Source: an uncultured Myxococcales bacterium (GTDB lineage: Bacteria > Myxococcota_A > UBA9042). From it: DNA of 56,648 nucleotides. Both the position numbers and the translations under genes were made by a program. Below the pieces are notes generated by a model. That model was not told the origin of the DNA and searched no databases. It saw only the letters and a list, made by a program, of their open reading frames with translations. Positions 24,971 to 35,009 of the stretch are shown one piece after another. The DNA lies in the NCBI GenBank assembly GCA_903896545.1, contig CAITYF010000209.1:1-56648 (forward strand), given 5' to 3'. Numbering within the stretch: the first letter of the stretch is position 1; every line of letters begins with the position of its first letter.

Positions 24971-27900
24971 AGCGCCTCCTTGATTTCCTCTCCGGCTTGC
25001 AGCTCAACACCAAGCTCGCGCTCGGCTTTGGCACGATTCTCGCGCTTGTCATCGGTTTTGGCGCGCAAAGCGTGTGGATGATCGACGACCTGAGCGCGAC
25101 GGCGCATGGAATGTACGAGAACGACCTGTTGGGCGTCTCCCACATCAAAGAAGCGAACATCAACCTCATCTACATCAGCCGCGCCGTGCGTCAGTTGGTG
25201 CTTGCGCCCAACGCCGCAGAACGCGATGCCGCCGAGCGAGCGATTGCCAAGGCCGAGCGGACCCTGCGGATGGAGTTGGCAGAGGGACGCAAGCGCGTCT
25301 ATCGGGAAGAAAACAAGAAGCTGTTTGAGGAGTTCGACGCCAGTTTTGACGCCTACCTCCGCAACGTCGCGCACGCCGTCGAGTTGGTCAAGAGGGACGC
25401 GCAGTTCCACCAATCAGAAGCGACGACGTTTCTACTCAGCGCCGGCAATATCGACGTGGTCACGACGACGGACAACCTGCTCACCGCGCTGTGCAAGGGC
25501 AAGGAAAAGGCAGCGCAAATCACCGCCGCGGGCGCAGCTTTGGATGCCCGCAACACGCGCACGACGGCCATCGCGTTGCTGTTCATCATGCTTGCGCTCG
25601 GCGTGGTGATTGGGGTGCTGATCAGCGCATCGATCGGCGGTCCGCTGACCGCGCTGCGGCTCAGCGTGCAGACGGTCGCCGAAGGTCAATTGCAAGAAGT
25701 GGTGCCCTACGTGGCGCTTCGCAATGACCTAGGTGACATGGCACGCGCCATCGGCGTGCTTCAGCAGCGAGCACGCGACGCGGAGGACCTGCGCTGGGTC
25801 AAGGCGGGCATGGAGAAGCTCACGGCGGCGCTGACGGGCCTGGAAGAGCACACCGAATTCGCCCGTGTCCTGCTGGCCGAGCTGGCGCCGTTGTGCGGCG
25901 TTCAGGTCGGCGTCGTGTTCATCCGCGACGCCAAGACCGAGAAATTTCGGTTGCTCGGCTCCTGGGGCTACCGCGAGCGAAAAGAGCTACTGACTGTATT
26001 TTCCCCGGGAGAAGGGCTTGTGGGGCAGAGCGTGCTCGAAAAGACCCCCATTCGCATCACCGAGGTCCCCGACGACTACATTCGCATCTCGTCGGGGCTG
26101 GGCAACGCAGCGCCGCGCTTCATCCAGGTCTATCCGGTCGTTGGTCTGCGCGACGAAGTACTCTGCGTCGTCGAGCTTGCTGGCTTCGCCGACTTTGACA
26201 GCCGGCAGCGCGACCTTCTGGACCAGGTCATGCCGCAGGTGGCGCTGAATCTGGAGATTCTGGAACGCAATCGGCGCACGCGCGAGCTGCTGGCGGAGAC
26301 CGAACGGCAAGCGGCGGTATTGCGCGCGTCAGAGGATGAACTCACCTCACAAAACGACGAATTGCACGCGCAAACGGCCGAACTCGTCGCGCAGAAGGGC
26401 GAGTTGGAGCAGGCGAATTCGCTGATCGAAGCGCGCACGTTGGAGCTGGAAGCGTCGCGCTCCAAGGCGGAAGAGGCGACGGCGACCAAGAGCATGTTCT
26501 TGGCCAACATGAGCCACGAGATTCGCACGCCGATGAACGCGATCATTGGCTTGTCGCAGCTCGCCCTGCGCGCGGATCTGCCACCGAAGCAGCGCGATTA
26601 CCTGCAGAAGATCTCCGGCGCCGGCACTTCGCTTCTCGGCATCATCAATGACATTTTGGACTTCTCCAAGATCGAAAACGGCCACATGGAGCTGGAGCAG
26701 ACGCCGTTCCTGCTGGACGAAGTGCTGGAGAACGTGACGACGCTCGTCGCGCAGAAAGCCCACGAGAAGAATCTGGAATTCCTGATTCACGTGGCGCCCA
26801 ACATGCCGCACGGGCTGGTGGGCGATCCGCTGCGGTTGGGGCAAGTGCTGACGAACCTCATCAACAACGCGGTGAAGTTCACGGAACGCGGTCAGGTGAC
26901 GGTCAACCTCCGACCCGGCGCGTGGCGCGGCGATCGCGTCCAGATCTACGTCGAGGTTGAGGACACCGGCATCGGCATGACCTTGGAGCTGCGCGAGCGG
27001 CTGTTCCAGGCGTTTAGTCAGGCGGACGGCTCGACGACGCGCAAGTACGGCGGCTCGGGTCTGGGCCTGTCGATTTCGCGGCGGCTTGTCGAGCTGATGG
27101 AAGGCAAAATCGACGTTGACTCCACCCCCGGTCGCGGCAGCACGTTCTCCTTTGACGCGTGGTTCGGCGTTGCGGCGGACATCCTGCACCGTCCAGCACC
27201 CGTCTCCGTTCGCGGCATGCACGCGCTGGTCGTGGACGACAACCCGGTCGCCATCGAGATTCTGTCCGAGCAGCTGACCTCGCTCGGCATGCGCGTGGAG
27301 TCTGCGCCCAGTGGCAGTGCAGCGGTGGCAGCGCTCGAACGGTGCGACGACGGCGATCCCTGCCGCATCGTGTTCATGGACTGGCGGATGCCGGGAACGG
27401 ACGGCGTTGCGGCGACCCGGGCGATTCTGCGCGATACGCGCCTCAAGCACCCGCCAGTCATCGTGATGGTCACCGTGTTTGGCAGTGACGAAGTGCGTCA
27501 GGCTGCGGAAAAAGCGGGCGCGCGGACCTTCCTCGCCAAGCCCGTCAGTCAATCGCAGCTGGTCGACGTCATGACGGAGATCTTCGCGCCGGAGATTCGC
27601 GAGCAAACGAGCTCTATTGGACGAGACCTCAGCGTATCGGCGCACATCGAGGGGATCTCGGTGCTGTTGGTCGAGGACAACGAGATCAACCAACAGATCG
27701 CCGTGGAATTGCTGCAGAGCCGTGGAGCCAAGGTGACCGTCGCGCACAACGGCGCCCAGGCGTTGGAATTACTGACGAAGGCGCCGGACCCGCTACCGTG
27801 GTCGATTGTGCTGATGGATCTGCAAATGCCGGTGATGGATGGCCACACAGCCACGGTCGAGATCCGCAAGTTGCCGCGGTTCAAAGACCTGCCGATCGTC

Positions 27901-28686
27901 GCGATGACCGCGCATGTTCTGCAAGACGAACGCGATCGCTGCATCGCGGAGGGGATGAACGACCACATCGCCAAGCCCGTAGACGCGGAACTGCTTTACG
28001 CAACCGTCGCGCGCTGGGGCAAGCCGGTGGCGCACCTCACGTGGGATGAAGCGCTGGTTGACATCGGTGTCCACGTCGCGGAGGCGATCACCCGGATGAG
28101 CGGTCGCGAGGACCTCTACCAGTCGTTGTTGAACCGTCTGGCTGCGAACCACGCCGACGCGCCTCAGCGCCTGCGGGAAGCGCTCTTGGCGGACGACCCG
28201 ACCACCGCGCGGCGGATCGCGCACACCCTCAAGGGGCTCGCAGGGACCTTGGGAGCGCCGGCGCTGGTGCGGGTCTCCGCGGATCTGGAGAAGCGCATCA
28301 AGGACGGCGAGCCGAGTGACGCGCTGGAACCGACCGTGCAGGAGTTCGCGCAGGAGTTGGCGAGAATTCTCGCGGTGGTCAAGACACATCGGAAAGCGAC
28401 GCAGCCTTTGCGACACGTCGCGAAGGCGAAGGACCTCCGCAGCGCGCCCCAGGATTCGGAAAAGCTCGCCGACGTGTACGGCCAATTGTACGCCCTGCTC
28501 CACGGGTCGGACGCGGACGCGATTGCGTTGGCACGGTCGTTTGATGGCGTCCTGCGGGACGGCATGGGCGAGCGCTACGCGGACTTGCAACTCGCGCTGC
28601 AGAACTTTGACCTGGATACGGCCAAAACCATCGTCGTCGACGCCAAGATGGAGCTCCGCGAACAACAGACCAAGCGGGAGACCTGA
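24967..28686 (+). CDS. Membrane hybrid histidine kinase: 4HB_MCP-HAMP-GAF-HisKA-HATPase-REC-REC-HPt
   Basis: The product is 1239 aa. TM1 (about 17-38), a four-helix-bundle periplasmic sensor like those of chemoreceptors (about 39-205), TM2 (about 206-230) and HAMP lead to a GAF domain (about 295-440) and a coiled coil rich in Glu/Ala. Then come HisKA ([14 protein letters not shown]), HATPase ([18 protein letters not shown]), two receivers ([12 protein letters not shown] and [12 protein letters not shown]) and an HPt with an intact His ([13 protein letters not shown]). The ATG at 24967 overlaps the CheR stop. A chemoreceptor-like input next to CheR suggests methylation-tuned sensing (inference). 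Confidence 0.93.
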   Translation: MKRLLDFLSGLQLNTKLALGFGTILALVIGFGAQSVWMIDDLSATAHGMYENDLLGVSHIKEANINLIYISRAVRQLVLAPNAAERDAAERAIAKAERTLRMELAEGRKRVYREENKKLFEEFDASFDAYLRNVAHAVELVKRDAQFHQSEATTFLLSAGNIDVVTTTDNLLTALCKGKEKAAQITAAGAALDARNTRTTAIALLFIMLALGVVIGVLISASIGGPLTALRLSVQTVAEGQLQEVVPYVALRNDLGDMARAIGVLQQRARDAEDLRWVKAGMEKLTAALTGLEEHTEFARVLLAELAPLCGVQVGVVFIRDAKTEKFRLLGSWGYRERKELLTVFSPGEGLVGQSVLEKTPIRITEVPDDYIRISSGLGNAAPRFIQVYPVVGLRDEVLCVVELAGFADFDSRQRDLLDQVMPQVALNLEILERNRRTRELLAETERQAAVLRASEDELTSQNDELHAQTAELVAQKGELEQANSLIEARTLELEASRSKAEEATATKSMFLANMSHEIRTPMNAIIGLSQLALRADLPPKQRDYLQKISGAGTSLLGIINDILDFSKIENGHMELEQTPFLLDEVLENVTTLVAQKAHEKNLEFLIHVAPNMPHGLVGDPLRLGQVLTNLINNAVKFTERGQVTVNLRPGAWRGDRVQIYVEVEDTGIGMTLELRERLFQAFSQADGSTTRKYGGSGLGLSISRRLVELMEGKIDVDSTPGRGSTFSFDAWFGVAADILHRPAPVSVRGMHALVVDDNPVAIEILSEQLTSLGMRVESAPSGSAAVAALERCDDGDPCRIVFMDWRMPGTDGVAATRAILRDTRLKHPPVIVMVTVFGSDEVRQAAEKAGARTFLAKPVSQSQLVDVMTEIFAPEIREQTSSIGRDLSVSAHIEGISVLLVEDNEINQQIAVELLQSRGAKVTVAHNGAQALELLTKAPDPLPWSIVLMDLQMPVMDGHTATVEIRKLPRFKDLPIVAMTAHVLQDERDRCIAEGMNDHIAKPVDAELLYATVARWGKPVAHLTWDEALVDIGVHVAEAITRMSGREDLYQSLLNRLAANHADAPQRLREALLADDPTTARRIAHTLKGLAGTLGAPALVRVSADLEKRIKDGEPSDALEPTVQEFAQELARILAVVKTHRKATQPLRHVAKAKDLRSAPQDSEKLADVYGQLYALLHGSDADAIALARSFDGVLRDGMGERYADLQLALQNFDLDTAKTIVVDAKMELREQQTKRET

Positions 28687-28689
28687 GCC

Positions 28690-31590
28690 ATGGGCCATGA
28701 CGGACACCGCCCCAAGCCGACTGTGCTGGTTGTTGACGACACGCCGGATAACTTGGCGATGGTCTCCCTGCTGCTGACGTCCGAGTACCGCGTGCAGGTG
28801 GCCAACTCCGGCGAGCGCGCGCTGCAGCTGGCGATGACCGACACGCCGCCGGATCTCGTGCTGCTGGACATCATGATGCCGGGGATGGACGGCCACGAGG
28901 TGCTCAGGCGTCTCAAGGCCGAGCCGCGAACGAACGCCGTACCTGTCATCTTCCTGACCTCTCGCGACGAGCCTGAACAGGAACAACTCGGCCTCAAGCT
29001 GGGTGCGGTTGACTATCTGATCAAGCCGATCCACGGGCCGCTGCTGCTGACGCGCGTCAAGACGCAGCTGCAACTGCGGCAGCGGGCTGAAAGTCGCATG
29101 CTGCGCATCGAGCAAAATGTGCAGGAAGTGGCTGCCAAGAAGCTGGAAGCGATCCTGTCCTCGACCCGTGACGGCTTTTGGACGACGGATCTGGACGGGT
29201 ACATCACGAGTGTGAACAACGCGTATTGTTCGATCATGGGCTACCCCCACGAGGAGGTCATCGGCGCGCACATCCAGAAATTCACGGAAAGGCAGTACTC
29301 GAAGGATCACGTCCGCGCGCACATCCTGAGCGTGATCGAGGGCGAAGGCGTCCAGCGCTTCCGCCGCAACCACCGGCACCGCGATGGGCACTTGGTGCCG
29401 ATTGAAGTCTCCCTGATGCACTTGCCCGAACACAACGAGATGGCCGCGTTTATCCGGGACTTATCCGACGAGAGGCGCCGGGAAGAGCAACAAGCGGCGG
29501 GGCACGCGGAGCGCGAACGGTTGGCAGGGCGCTTTGAGGCGATCACCAACGCGAGCATGGACGGCTTCTACCTCATCAGCACGAACGGCATCATTTTGGA
29601 CGCCAACCAAGCGGTCTGCACGATGCTGCAATGGGAACGCAGCGAGCTCGTCGGCCAATCTGTCAGCGTACTCGCGGCGGAACCTTTTCCCGCCGGAACG
29701 GCACGCGCAGTCCGTGACGATCTGGCAGGACGCGGCCAAACGCACATGGAAGGTCGGCTGGGACGACGCGATGGGACGACGGTCCAAGTCGAACTCTCGA
29801 TCTGGTGCGATCCGCAGGACGGCAGCTTCCTCACCTTCATCCGCGACATCTCCGAACAGAAGGCCGCGGAACAAGCGCGCGCCGCCGAGGCCACGAAGAT
29901 CGCGCGGATCATGGCCACGACGCGCGATGGATTTTGGACAATTGACCGCAGCGGTGCAATCACGAGCGTGAACGACGCGTACTGTGAGATGAGCGGCTAC
30001 CCGCGCTCGGCGCTGTTGAATCTGCACATCGCTGAGTTGGAAGCCAAGAATCCGAGTCGAGAAGCAGTCGCCGCGCACATGCAGCGGGTCATCGACAACG
30101 GCGGACATGAGATTTTTGAAACGGAACACCGTCACCGCAATGGCCACCACTTCGCGCTGGAGGTATCCGTCTCGAATCTGGCCGAGTACGACGAGATGCT
30201 CGTGTTCCTGCGCGACATCACCGAACGCAAACGCCACGATGAGGCGATTCGCCAAGCGGCGTTCTACGACGTGCTCACTGAATTGCCGAATCGGCGGATG
30301 TTGATCGACGCACACCGCAAAGCCGCGGCGTCGATGGCGCGGCGCGGCGTGCATGGCGCGGTCATGTTCCTCGACCTCGATCACTTCAAGATCTTGAACG
30401 ACACCAAGGGGCACGAACGCGGCGATGAGATGCTGCGCGAGGTGGGGCGACGGCTGGTTCGCTGCGTGCGCGACGGCGACACGATTGCGCGCTTGGGCGG
30501 CGACGATTTCGCGATTTTGTTGGTCGAGCTGAGCCCGGAAAGTGAAGTGGCCGCCAAGCAGGCGAACGTGGTAGCGGAGCGGATTCGCGCCAGCCTGAGC
30601 CGGCCGTACGTTCTGGATAATCACACCCACAACAGCGCGTGCAGCGTCGGCGTGGTGCTGTTCCAAAATGGCCACGAGGAGCTCGACACGCTGCTGCAAT
30701 ACGCAGACTCGGCGATGTATCAAGCCAAGCAAAGTGGCCGCAACGCCGTGCGCTTCTTTGACGCGGCGATGCAACAGCGGCTGTCAGAGCGCGCAGCACA
30801 GCTGGACGAACTCCGCGCAGCGTTGGACGGCGATCAGCTGGAGCTGTACTACCAAGTGCAGGTGGGACCGGACCACACGCCGATGGGCGCCGAAGCGCTC
30901 GTGCGCTGGAATCACCCGCAGCGGGGGCTGATCCCGCCGAACAACTTCATCCCGCTCGCGGAGGAGTCGGGCTTGATTCTCGAGCTGGGCGAGTGGGTGC
31001 TCCGTGCCGCGTGCCAGCAGCTTCACGTGTGGCAAACACAGGCACAGACGCGCAACCTCCCCATCGCGGTGAACGTGAGCGCGCGGCAGTTCGCCCAAGC
31101 CGACTTCGAGGAACGTGTGCGCAACGTGTTGGCAGAGACGGGCGCGCCGGCGCACCTGCTCAAGCTCGAACTGACCGAGTCGACGGCACTGAAGAACGTC
31201 GAATTGACGATCGGCAAAATGCGGTCGCTGAAGCAGCTGGGCGTGCGATTCGCCATGGACGATTTTGGCACGGGCTACTCGTCACTGACCTACTTGAAGC
31301 GCCTGCCGTTTGACCAGCTGAAGATCGATCAGAGCTTTGTGCGTGGGCTGCCCGATGACGGCATTGGCACGGCGATCGTGGAGTCCATCCTGACGATGAG
31401 CCAAGCGCTGGAGATGGAAGTTGTCGCGGAAGGCATTGAAACCAGTGAAGAACTTTCCGCGCTTTTGGCCCGCGGTTGTCAGGTGTATCAAGGCTACCTG
31501 TTCAGTCGCCCCGTCCCGCAGGCGGACTACGAGGCTCTCCTGGTTCGCGCCCACACGGACAAACCGCGACAGGCAATCGTCCGTGACTAG
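28690..31590 (+). CDS. c-di-GMP turnover response regulator: REC-PAS-PAS-PAS-GGDEF-EAL
   Basis: The product is 966 aa. The receiver (1-125; LLDIMMPGMDG) is followed by three PAS domains (about 145-520; the first and third share DGFWT..ITSVN..YC), a GGDEF domain (about 525-690) and an EAL domain (about 700-955). The cyclase signature reads GGDDF, with an RxxD inhibitory site (RDGD) five residues before it. The EAL domain keeps EALVRW, NVS, ELTES, DDFGTGYSS, LKID and EGIET, so phosphodiesterase activity is likely. It starts 3 nt after the membrane hybrid kinase stop, its likely phosphodonor. In known H-NOX systems NO signalling often ends in an EAL or GGDEF protein; this is the only one here. 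Confidence 0.95.
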   Translation: MGHDGHRPKPTVLVVDDTPDNLAMVSLLLTSEYRVQVANSGERALQLAMTDTPPDLVLLDIMMPGMDGHEVLRRLKAEPRTNAVPVIFLTSRDEPEQEQLGLKLGAVDYLIKPIHGPLLLTRVKTQLQLRQRAESRMLRIEQNVQEVAAKKLEAILSSTRDGFWTTDLDGYITSVNNAYCSIMGYPHEEVIGAHIQKFTERQYSKDHVRAHILSVIEGEGVQRFRRNHRHRDGHLVPIEVSLMHLPEHNEMAAFIRDLSDERRREEQQAAGHAERERLAGRFEAITNASMDGFYLISTNGIILDANQAVCTMLQWERSELVGQSVSVLAAEPFPAGTARAVRDDLAGRGQTHMEGRLGRRDGTTVQVELSIWCDPQDGSFLTFIRDISEQKAAEQARAAEATKIARIMATTRDGFWTIDRSGAITSVNDAYCEMSGYPRSALLNLHIAELEAKNPSREAVAAHMQRVIDNGGHEIFETEHRHRNGHHFALEVSVSNLAEYDEMLVFLRDITERKRHDEAIRQAAFYDVLTELPNRRMLIDAHRKAAASMARRGVHGAVMFLDLDHFKILNDTKGHERGDEMLREVGRRLVRCVRDGDTIARLGGDDFAILLVELSPESEVAAKQANVVAERIRASLSRPYVLDNHTHNSACSVGVVLFQNGHEELDTLLQYADSAMYQAKQSGRNAVRFFDAAMQQRLSERAAQLDELRAALDGDQLELYYQVQVGPDHTPMGAEALVRWNHPQRGLIPPNNFIPLAEESGLILELGEWVLRAACQQLHVWQTQAQTRNLPIAVNVSARQFAQADFEERVRNVLAETGAPAHLLKLELTESTALKNVELTIGKMRSLKQLGVRFAMDDFGTGYSSLTYLKRLPFDQLKIDQSFVRGLPDDGIGTAIVESILTMSQALEMEVVAEGIETSEELSALLARGCQVYQGYLFSRPVPQADYEALLVRAHTDKPRQAIVRD

Positions 31591-31752
31591 CCCAGCGATC
31601 CGGTCACGCGTGACCGACACGAGACGAAACTCGATAACATCCGATCCGAGCCGCTGGCAAACCTCAGCGCACAACAGTAGTGTGTCCCGTGCAGCTTGGG
31701 CGTTTGCCCGGTCTTTCGCACGTTGGCAACCCAATTAAGTCCGGAGCCGTGC

Positions 31753-32529
31753 ATGTCCCCGCGCATACTCGTCGCTGAAGACAACCAGATCAACCAACGC
31801 GTTGCCAGAGATCTGCTGCAAAACGCCGGTTTTGAGGTCGACGTTGTCGAAAATGGCCAGCAGGTACTCGACGCGCTCGCGCGTGGAACCTACGACCTGA
31901 TCCTGCTGGACTGCCAAATGCCCGTGATGGATGGCTTTGAAGCGGCGCGCGCGCTGCGGCTTTCAGCGGATGCAGACGCGTTGAAAATTGTCGCCATGAC
32001 CGCAAACGTCATGAGCGGCGACCGCGAGCGATGCCTCGCGGCTGGCATGGACGATCATCTGGCGAAGCCCTTTACGCCGCGCGAACTTCTTGAACGCGTG
32101 CGGTATTGGCTGGAACGCCCCCGCGGCGCGCCTGCTGTTCATTCGCCGCACGTGCCGGTGCCGGGACTGGAGCTGGTGAACGACGCCGCGCTGGAAGAGC
32201 TCATCGCGCTGGGCGAGGAAGATGCCGAGGAGCTTCTGGAGGACCTGCAGTCGCTCCTGCAGGTCGCGCTGGAAAAGGCGCGAGGCGACTTGGAAATCGC
32301 TTTGGCGACGCGCGCCTGGGAGAGTCTCGGACGGTCGGCACATACGCTGAAGTCGAGCACGGCAACGTTGGGATTGTTTCCGCTGTCTGAGACCTGTCGC
32401 GGGCTCGAACAAGCGGCGAACAGCGGGCAACAACTGGAGAGTGAAGAGTATTTGGCGCGATTTCAGCGCTTGGTCGCGCCGTCCATGGAGGAACTGGACG
32501 CGACGATTCGCAAACTGCTGGCGCGATAG
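31753..32529 (+). CDS. Receiver-HPt phosphotransfer protein (REC-HPt)
   Basis: The product is 258 aa. The receiver (about 1-125) has AEDNQINQRVA, phospho-Asp in LLDCQMPVMDG and Lys in LAKPF. The HPt domain (about 145-250) has an intact His in SAHTLKSSTATLG. ATG 31753 has GGAG 6 nt upstream; the longer frame before it is unlikely. It could shuttle phosphate between the hybrid kinases of the island and supply the His that the giant hybrid kinase lacks. It lies 162 bp after the GGDEF-EAL gene and 51 bp before the heme-binding protein. Confidence 0.92.
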   Translation: MSPRILVAEDNQINQRVARDLLQNAGFEVDVVENGQQVLDALARGTYDLILLDCQMPVMDGFEAARALRLSADADALKIVAMTANVMSGDRERCLAAGMDDHLAKPFTPRELLERVRYWLERPRGAPAVHSPHVPVPGLELVNDAALEELIALGEEDAEELLEDLQSLLQVALEKARGDLEIALATRAWESLGRSAHTLKSSTATLGLFPLSETCRGLEQAANSGQQLESEEYLARFQRLVAPSMEELDATIRKLLAR

Positions 32530-32580
32530 TCAGCCCGGAAGCTGAGCGTATGGGCCGAGATGGACGGCCGAGGAGTGGAT

Positions 32581-33006
32581 ATGACCTGGACCCGCAACTT
32601 GCCGACGCTCACCGCGGACGGCGCTCAGCGCGCGATCGCCGCTGGTTTTGCCCAAGCGACTGCCGATGACGTCAACGTGAGCATCGCGGTACTCGATCCC
32701 GCCGCGCGGCTGCTGGCTTTTGCGCGCATGGATGGCGCCCCGCATATCAGCATCGCCACGTCGATCAAGAAAGCACAGACTGCGGTCGGTTTTGGCGTGC
32801 CGACGGGTCAGGCTTGGCTGGACATCGCCGCGGGGGATCCGATCCTGGAAGGGGGAATCGCCCACCTGCCCGACTTCATCCTGCTGGGTGGCGGCGTCCC
32901 GATCTACGTCGACGGTCAGGTCGTCGGCGCAGTCGGTGTCAGCGGCGGTCATTACGCCCAGGATGCTCGGGTCGCAGCCGCCGCGCTCAAGGCACTGGAG
33001 CCATAA
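32581..33006 (+). CDS. GlcG/HbpS-family heme-binding protein
   Basis: The product is 141 aa. It has the family features: an N-terminal LTADGAQRAIAAG helix, VSIAVLDPAARLLAFARMDGA, SIKKAQTAVGF, GGGVPIYVDGQVVGAVGVSGG and a C-terminal ALKAL helix. HbpS-type members bind heme and modulate a partner sensor kinase; GlcG members are of unclear function. ATG 32581 has AGGAG about 6 nt upstream, and there is no signal peptide, so it is cytoplasmic. The kinase gene follows after a single base (GTG at 33008), which points to a sensor/kinase pair. It is the second heme-linked protein of the island after H-NOX. Confidence 0.9.
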   Translation: MTWTRNLPTLTADGAQRAIAAGFAQATADDVNVSIAVLDPAARLLAFARMDGAPHISIATSIKKAQTAVGFGVPTGQAWLDIAAGDPILEGGIAHLPDFILLGGGVPIYVDGQVVGAVGVSGGHYAQDARVAAAALKALEP

Positions 33007-33007
33007 C

Positions 33008-34945
33008 GTGGTCGTGCAACCCATCTCGTCCCCGCCGTTGGAATCGCTGCTTTTGCCGATCGTCTCTGCGCACGACGTGCGGGCGCTGGCACGGGCAGCG
33101 GCGGCGGCGATCGACGCGCTGGTTCCGTGCGACCACACGGGTCTGTACTTTCTGAATCCGCACACGTACCAGCTGGAGTTGGTCCAGGCCAAAGGCTTCA
33201 CAGAGCCCCAGCGGGCGGAAGCGCAGGCCAGCTTGGACCGCCGGCATCCGGGCTGGGTCGTGCGGCACCGGCAGGCGCTGTACGTGCCGGATACGGACAC
33301 GGATCCGCTGGCAACGCAGCAGCCCGCACCTGGATTGGAGGGCGTGCGCTCGCGGTTCTACGTGCCTCTCCTCCACGCGGATCAGTGCCTCGGTACGCTC
33401 GGCGTCGCCTCCTACAGTCCACATGCTTTCACGGAGCCCGCGCGCGCGTTGTTTCAAACGATCTGCGACTTCACGGCGCAGAGCCACGCGCGGTTGGTCG
33501 AGATTGAGCAGCTGCGCCAGAGCCGACGCCAGCTGGAAACAGCCATTTCCGCGGCGGACGAGGGCCTGTGGGAGTGGGACATCAAGACCGGCGTGGTGCA
33601 GTTCTCGGTCTTTTGGCAAACGATGCTGGGCTACGAGCCCGACGAACTGGCGCACCGTGAAGAGACGTTTTTCGCGCTGCTCCATCCAGACGACGTGCCG
33701 CTGGTGTCCGCGGCGCTCCGTGCGCACTTCCAGGACAATGTGCCCTACGCGATCGAACTGCGGATGAAGCGCAAAGACGGCAACTTCGGCTGGATGCTCG
33801 CGCGCGGACAGGCGAGCCGCGACGCGGACGGTGAAGTGCGGCGAATGTCCGGGACGCACGTGGACATGACGGCGCTCAAGGAGGCGCAAGAAGCCATGCG
33901 GCAGGCGCGCGACGCAGCGCTGGAGTCGTCCCGCTTGAAGTCGGCGTTCGTCGCCAACATGAGCCACGAGGTTCGCACGCCGATGAGCGGCATCATCGGG
34001 CTCAGCTACCTGCTGCTGGACACTGACCTGAACCCGCAACAGCGCGAGTACGTCGGGCTGGTGCGGTCGTCCGCTGAGGCCCTGCTGGGCGTTCTGAACG
34101 ACGTGCTGGACTTCTCCAAGATCGAGTCGGGGCGTCTGGATGTCGACAGGACGCGCGTGGACCTGAGCGCCTTGTTGGCGGAATCGCTGGCGGTGACGTC
34201 CGGCATCGCGGCGTCGAAAGGACTGCAAGTCACCAGCGAGCTGCCCGCGGAACGGCTGGAAGCGGAAGGCGATCCACTGCGCGTACGCCAAGTTCTGTTG
34301 AATCTGCTGGGCAACGCGCTGAAGTTCACGCAGGTCGGCAGCGTCACCGTGCGCGGCAGGAGGACGAACAAAGACACGGTGCGGGTGGAGGTCGAGGATA
34401 CGGGCACCGGCGTGCCGCCCGATGCGGTCGCCCACGTCTTTCAGCCGTTTCGTCAGGCCGATGGCTCGACAACGCGGCGTTTTGGCGGCACGGGGCTGGG
34501 ACTCGCAATCAGCCAGCAACTGGTGACGCTGATGGACGGCACCATTGGCCATGCGCCGCGCGCCCAGGGTGGCTCCGTGTTCTGGTTTGAGCTCCCGGCA
34601 GTGCGCGCACCGCGGCCCACGACACTCGCGCAGCGGGTCTGTACGCTGGATTCGGACGTCATTGAGCTGCGCCTGCTGCGCGCAGTCCGCAAAGGCGCGG
34701 AAGTCATCGTGCTCGAACGGCTGGAGGACTTGGGCAACGTGGAACCGCCCGCCGACTTGCTCATCGTGGCGGGCAACTCGGTCAAACCGGAGCGATTGCG
34801 GGCGGCGCTGGATGGGCTGCCAGTCGATCTGCCGCGTCCGGACGTCGTCGTTCGTTCTAGCGATGCAGAGACGACGCGGGCGTTCGCCGATGCCGGTTTT
34901 ACCCGCGCCGTTCGCAGCATCCGGGAACTTCTCAAAGACCGCTGA
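33008..34945 (+). CDS. Hybrid-type histidine kinase: GAF-PAS-HisKA-HATPase-degenerate receiver
   Basis: The product is 645 aa. A GAF domain (about 10-170) is followed by a PAS domain (about 180-295), HisKA (MSHEVRTPMSGIIG), HATPase (NLLGNALKFT, GTGVPPDA, GTGLGLAISQ) and a C-terminal domain of about 110 residues with a receiver-like strand pattern (DLLIVAGN, PDVVVRSS). That domain lacks the acidic pair and the phospho-Asp motif, so it looks like a pseudo-receiver. A GTG at 33008, one base after the preceding TAA, is chosen; GGAG lies 8 nt upstream. The frame opening further upstream overlaps the heme-binding gene and is a shadow. Probably regulated by that neighbour. Confidence 0.9.
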   Translation: MVVQPISSPPLESLLLPIVSAHDVRALARAAAAAIDALVPCDHTGLYFLNPHTYQLELVQAKGFTEPQRAEAQASLDRRHPGWVVRHRQALYVPDTDTDPLATQQPAPGLEGVRSRFYVPLLHADQCLGTLGVASYSPHAFTEPARALFQTICDFTAQSHARLVEIEQLRQSRRQLETAISAADEGLWEWDIKTGVVQFSVFWQTMLGYEPDELAHREETFFALLHPDDVPLVSAALRAHFQDNVPYAIELRMKRKDGNFGWMLARGQASRDADGEVRRMSGTHVDMTALKEAQEAMRQARDAALESSRLKSAFVANMSHEVRTPMSGIIGLSYLLLDTDLNPQQREYVGLVRSSAEALLGVLNDVLDFSKIESGRLDVDRTRVDLSALLAESLAVTSGIAASKGLQVTSELPAERLEAEGDPLRVRQVLLNLLGNALKFTQVGSVTVRGRRTNKDTVRVEVEDTGTGVPPDAVAHVFQPFRQADGSTTRRFGGTGLGLAISQQLVTLMDGTIGHAPRAQGGSVFWFELPAVRAPRPTTLAQRVCTLDSDVIELRLLRAVRKGAEVIVLERLEDLGNVEPPADLLIVAGNSVKPERLRAALDGLPVDLPRPDVVVRSSDAETTRAFADAGFTRAVRSIRELLKDR

Positions 34946-34975
34946 GAGCGCCTGAATTCACTTCAGGCGGTTCTC
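34944..34975. terminator. Hairpin between convergent genes, possible terminator
   Basis: CGCCTGAA-TTCAC-TTCAGGCG is a perfect 8-bp stem extended by GAGA/TCTC. It starts at the stop codon of the last kinase gene and lies between convergent genes. There is no T-tract, so termination is uncertain. Confidence 0.5.
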
Positions 34976-35009
34976 GACCGCTGGCTCGAAAGTCAAGCTC
35001 AGCTGGGCG

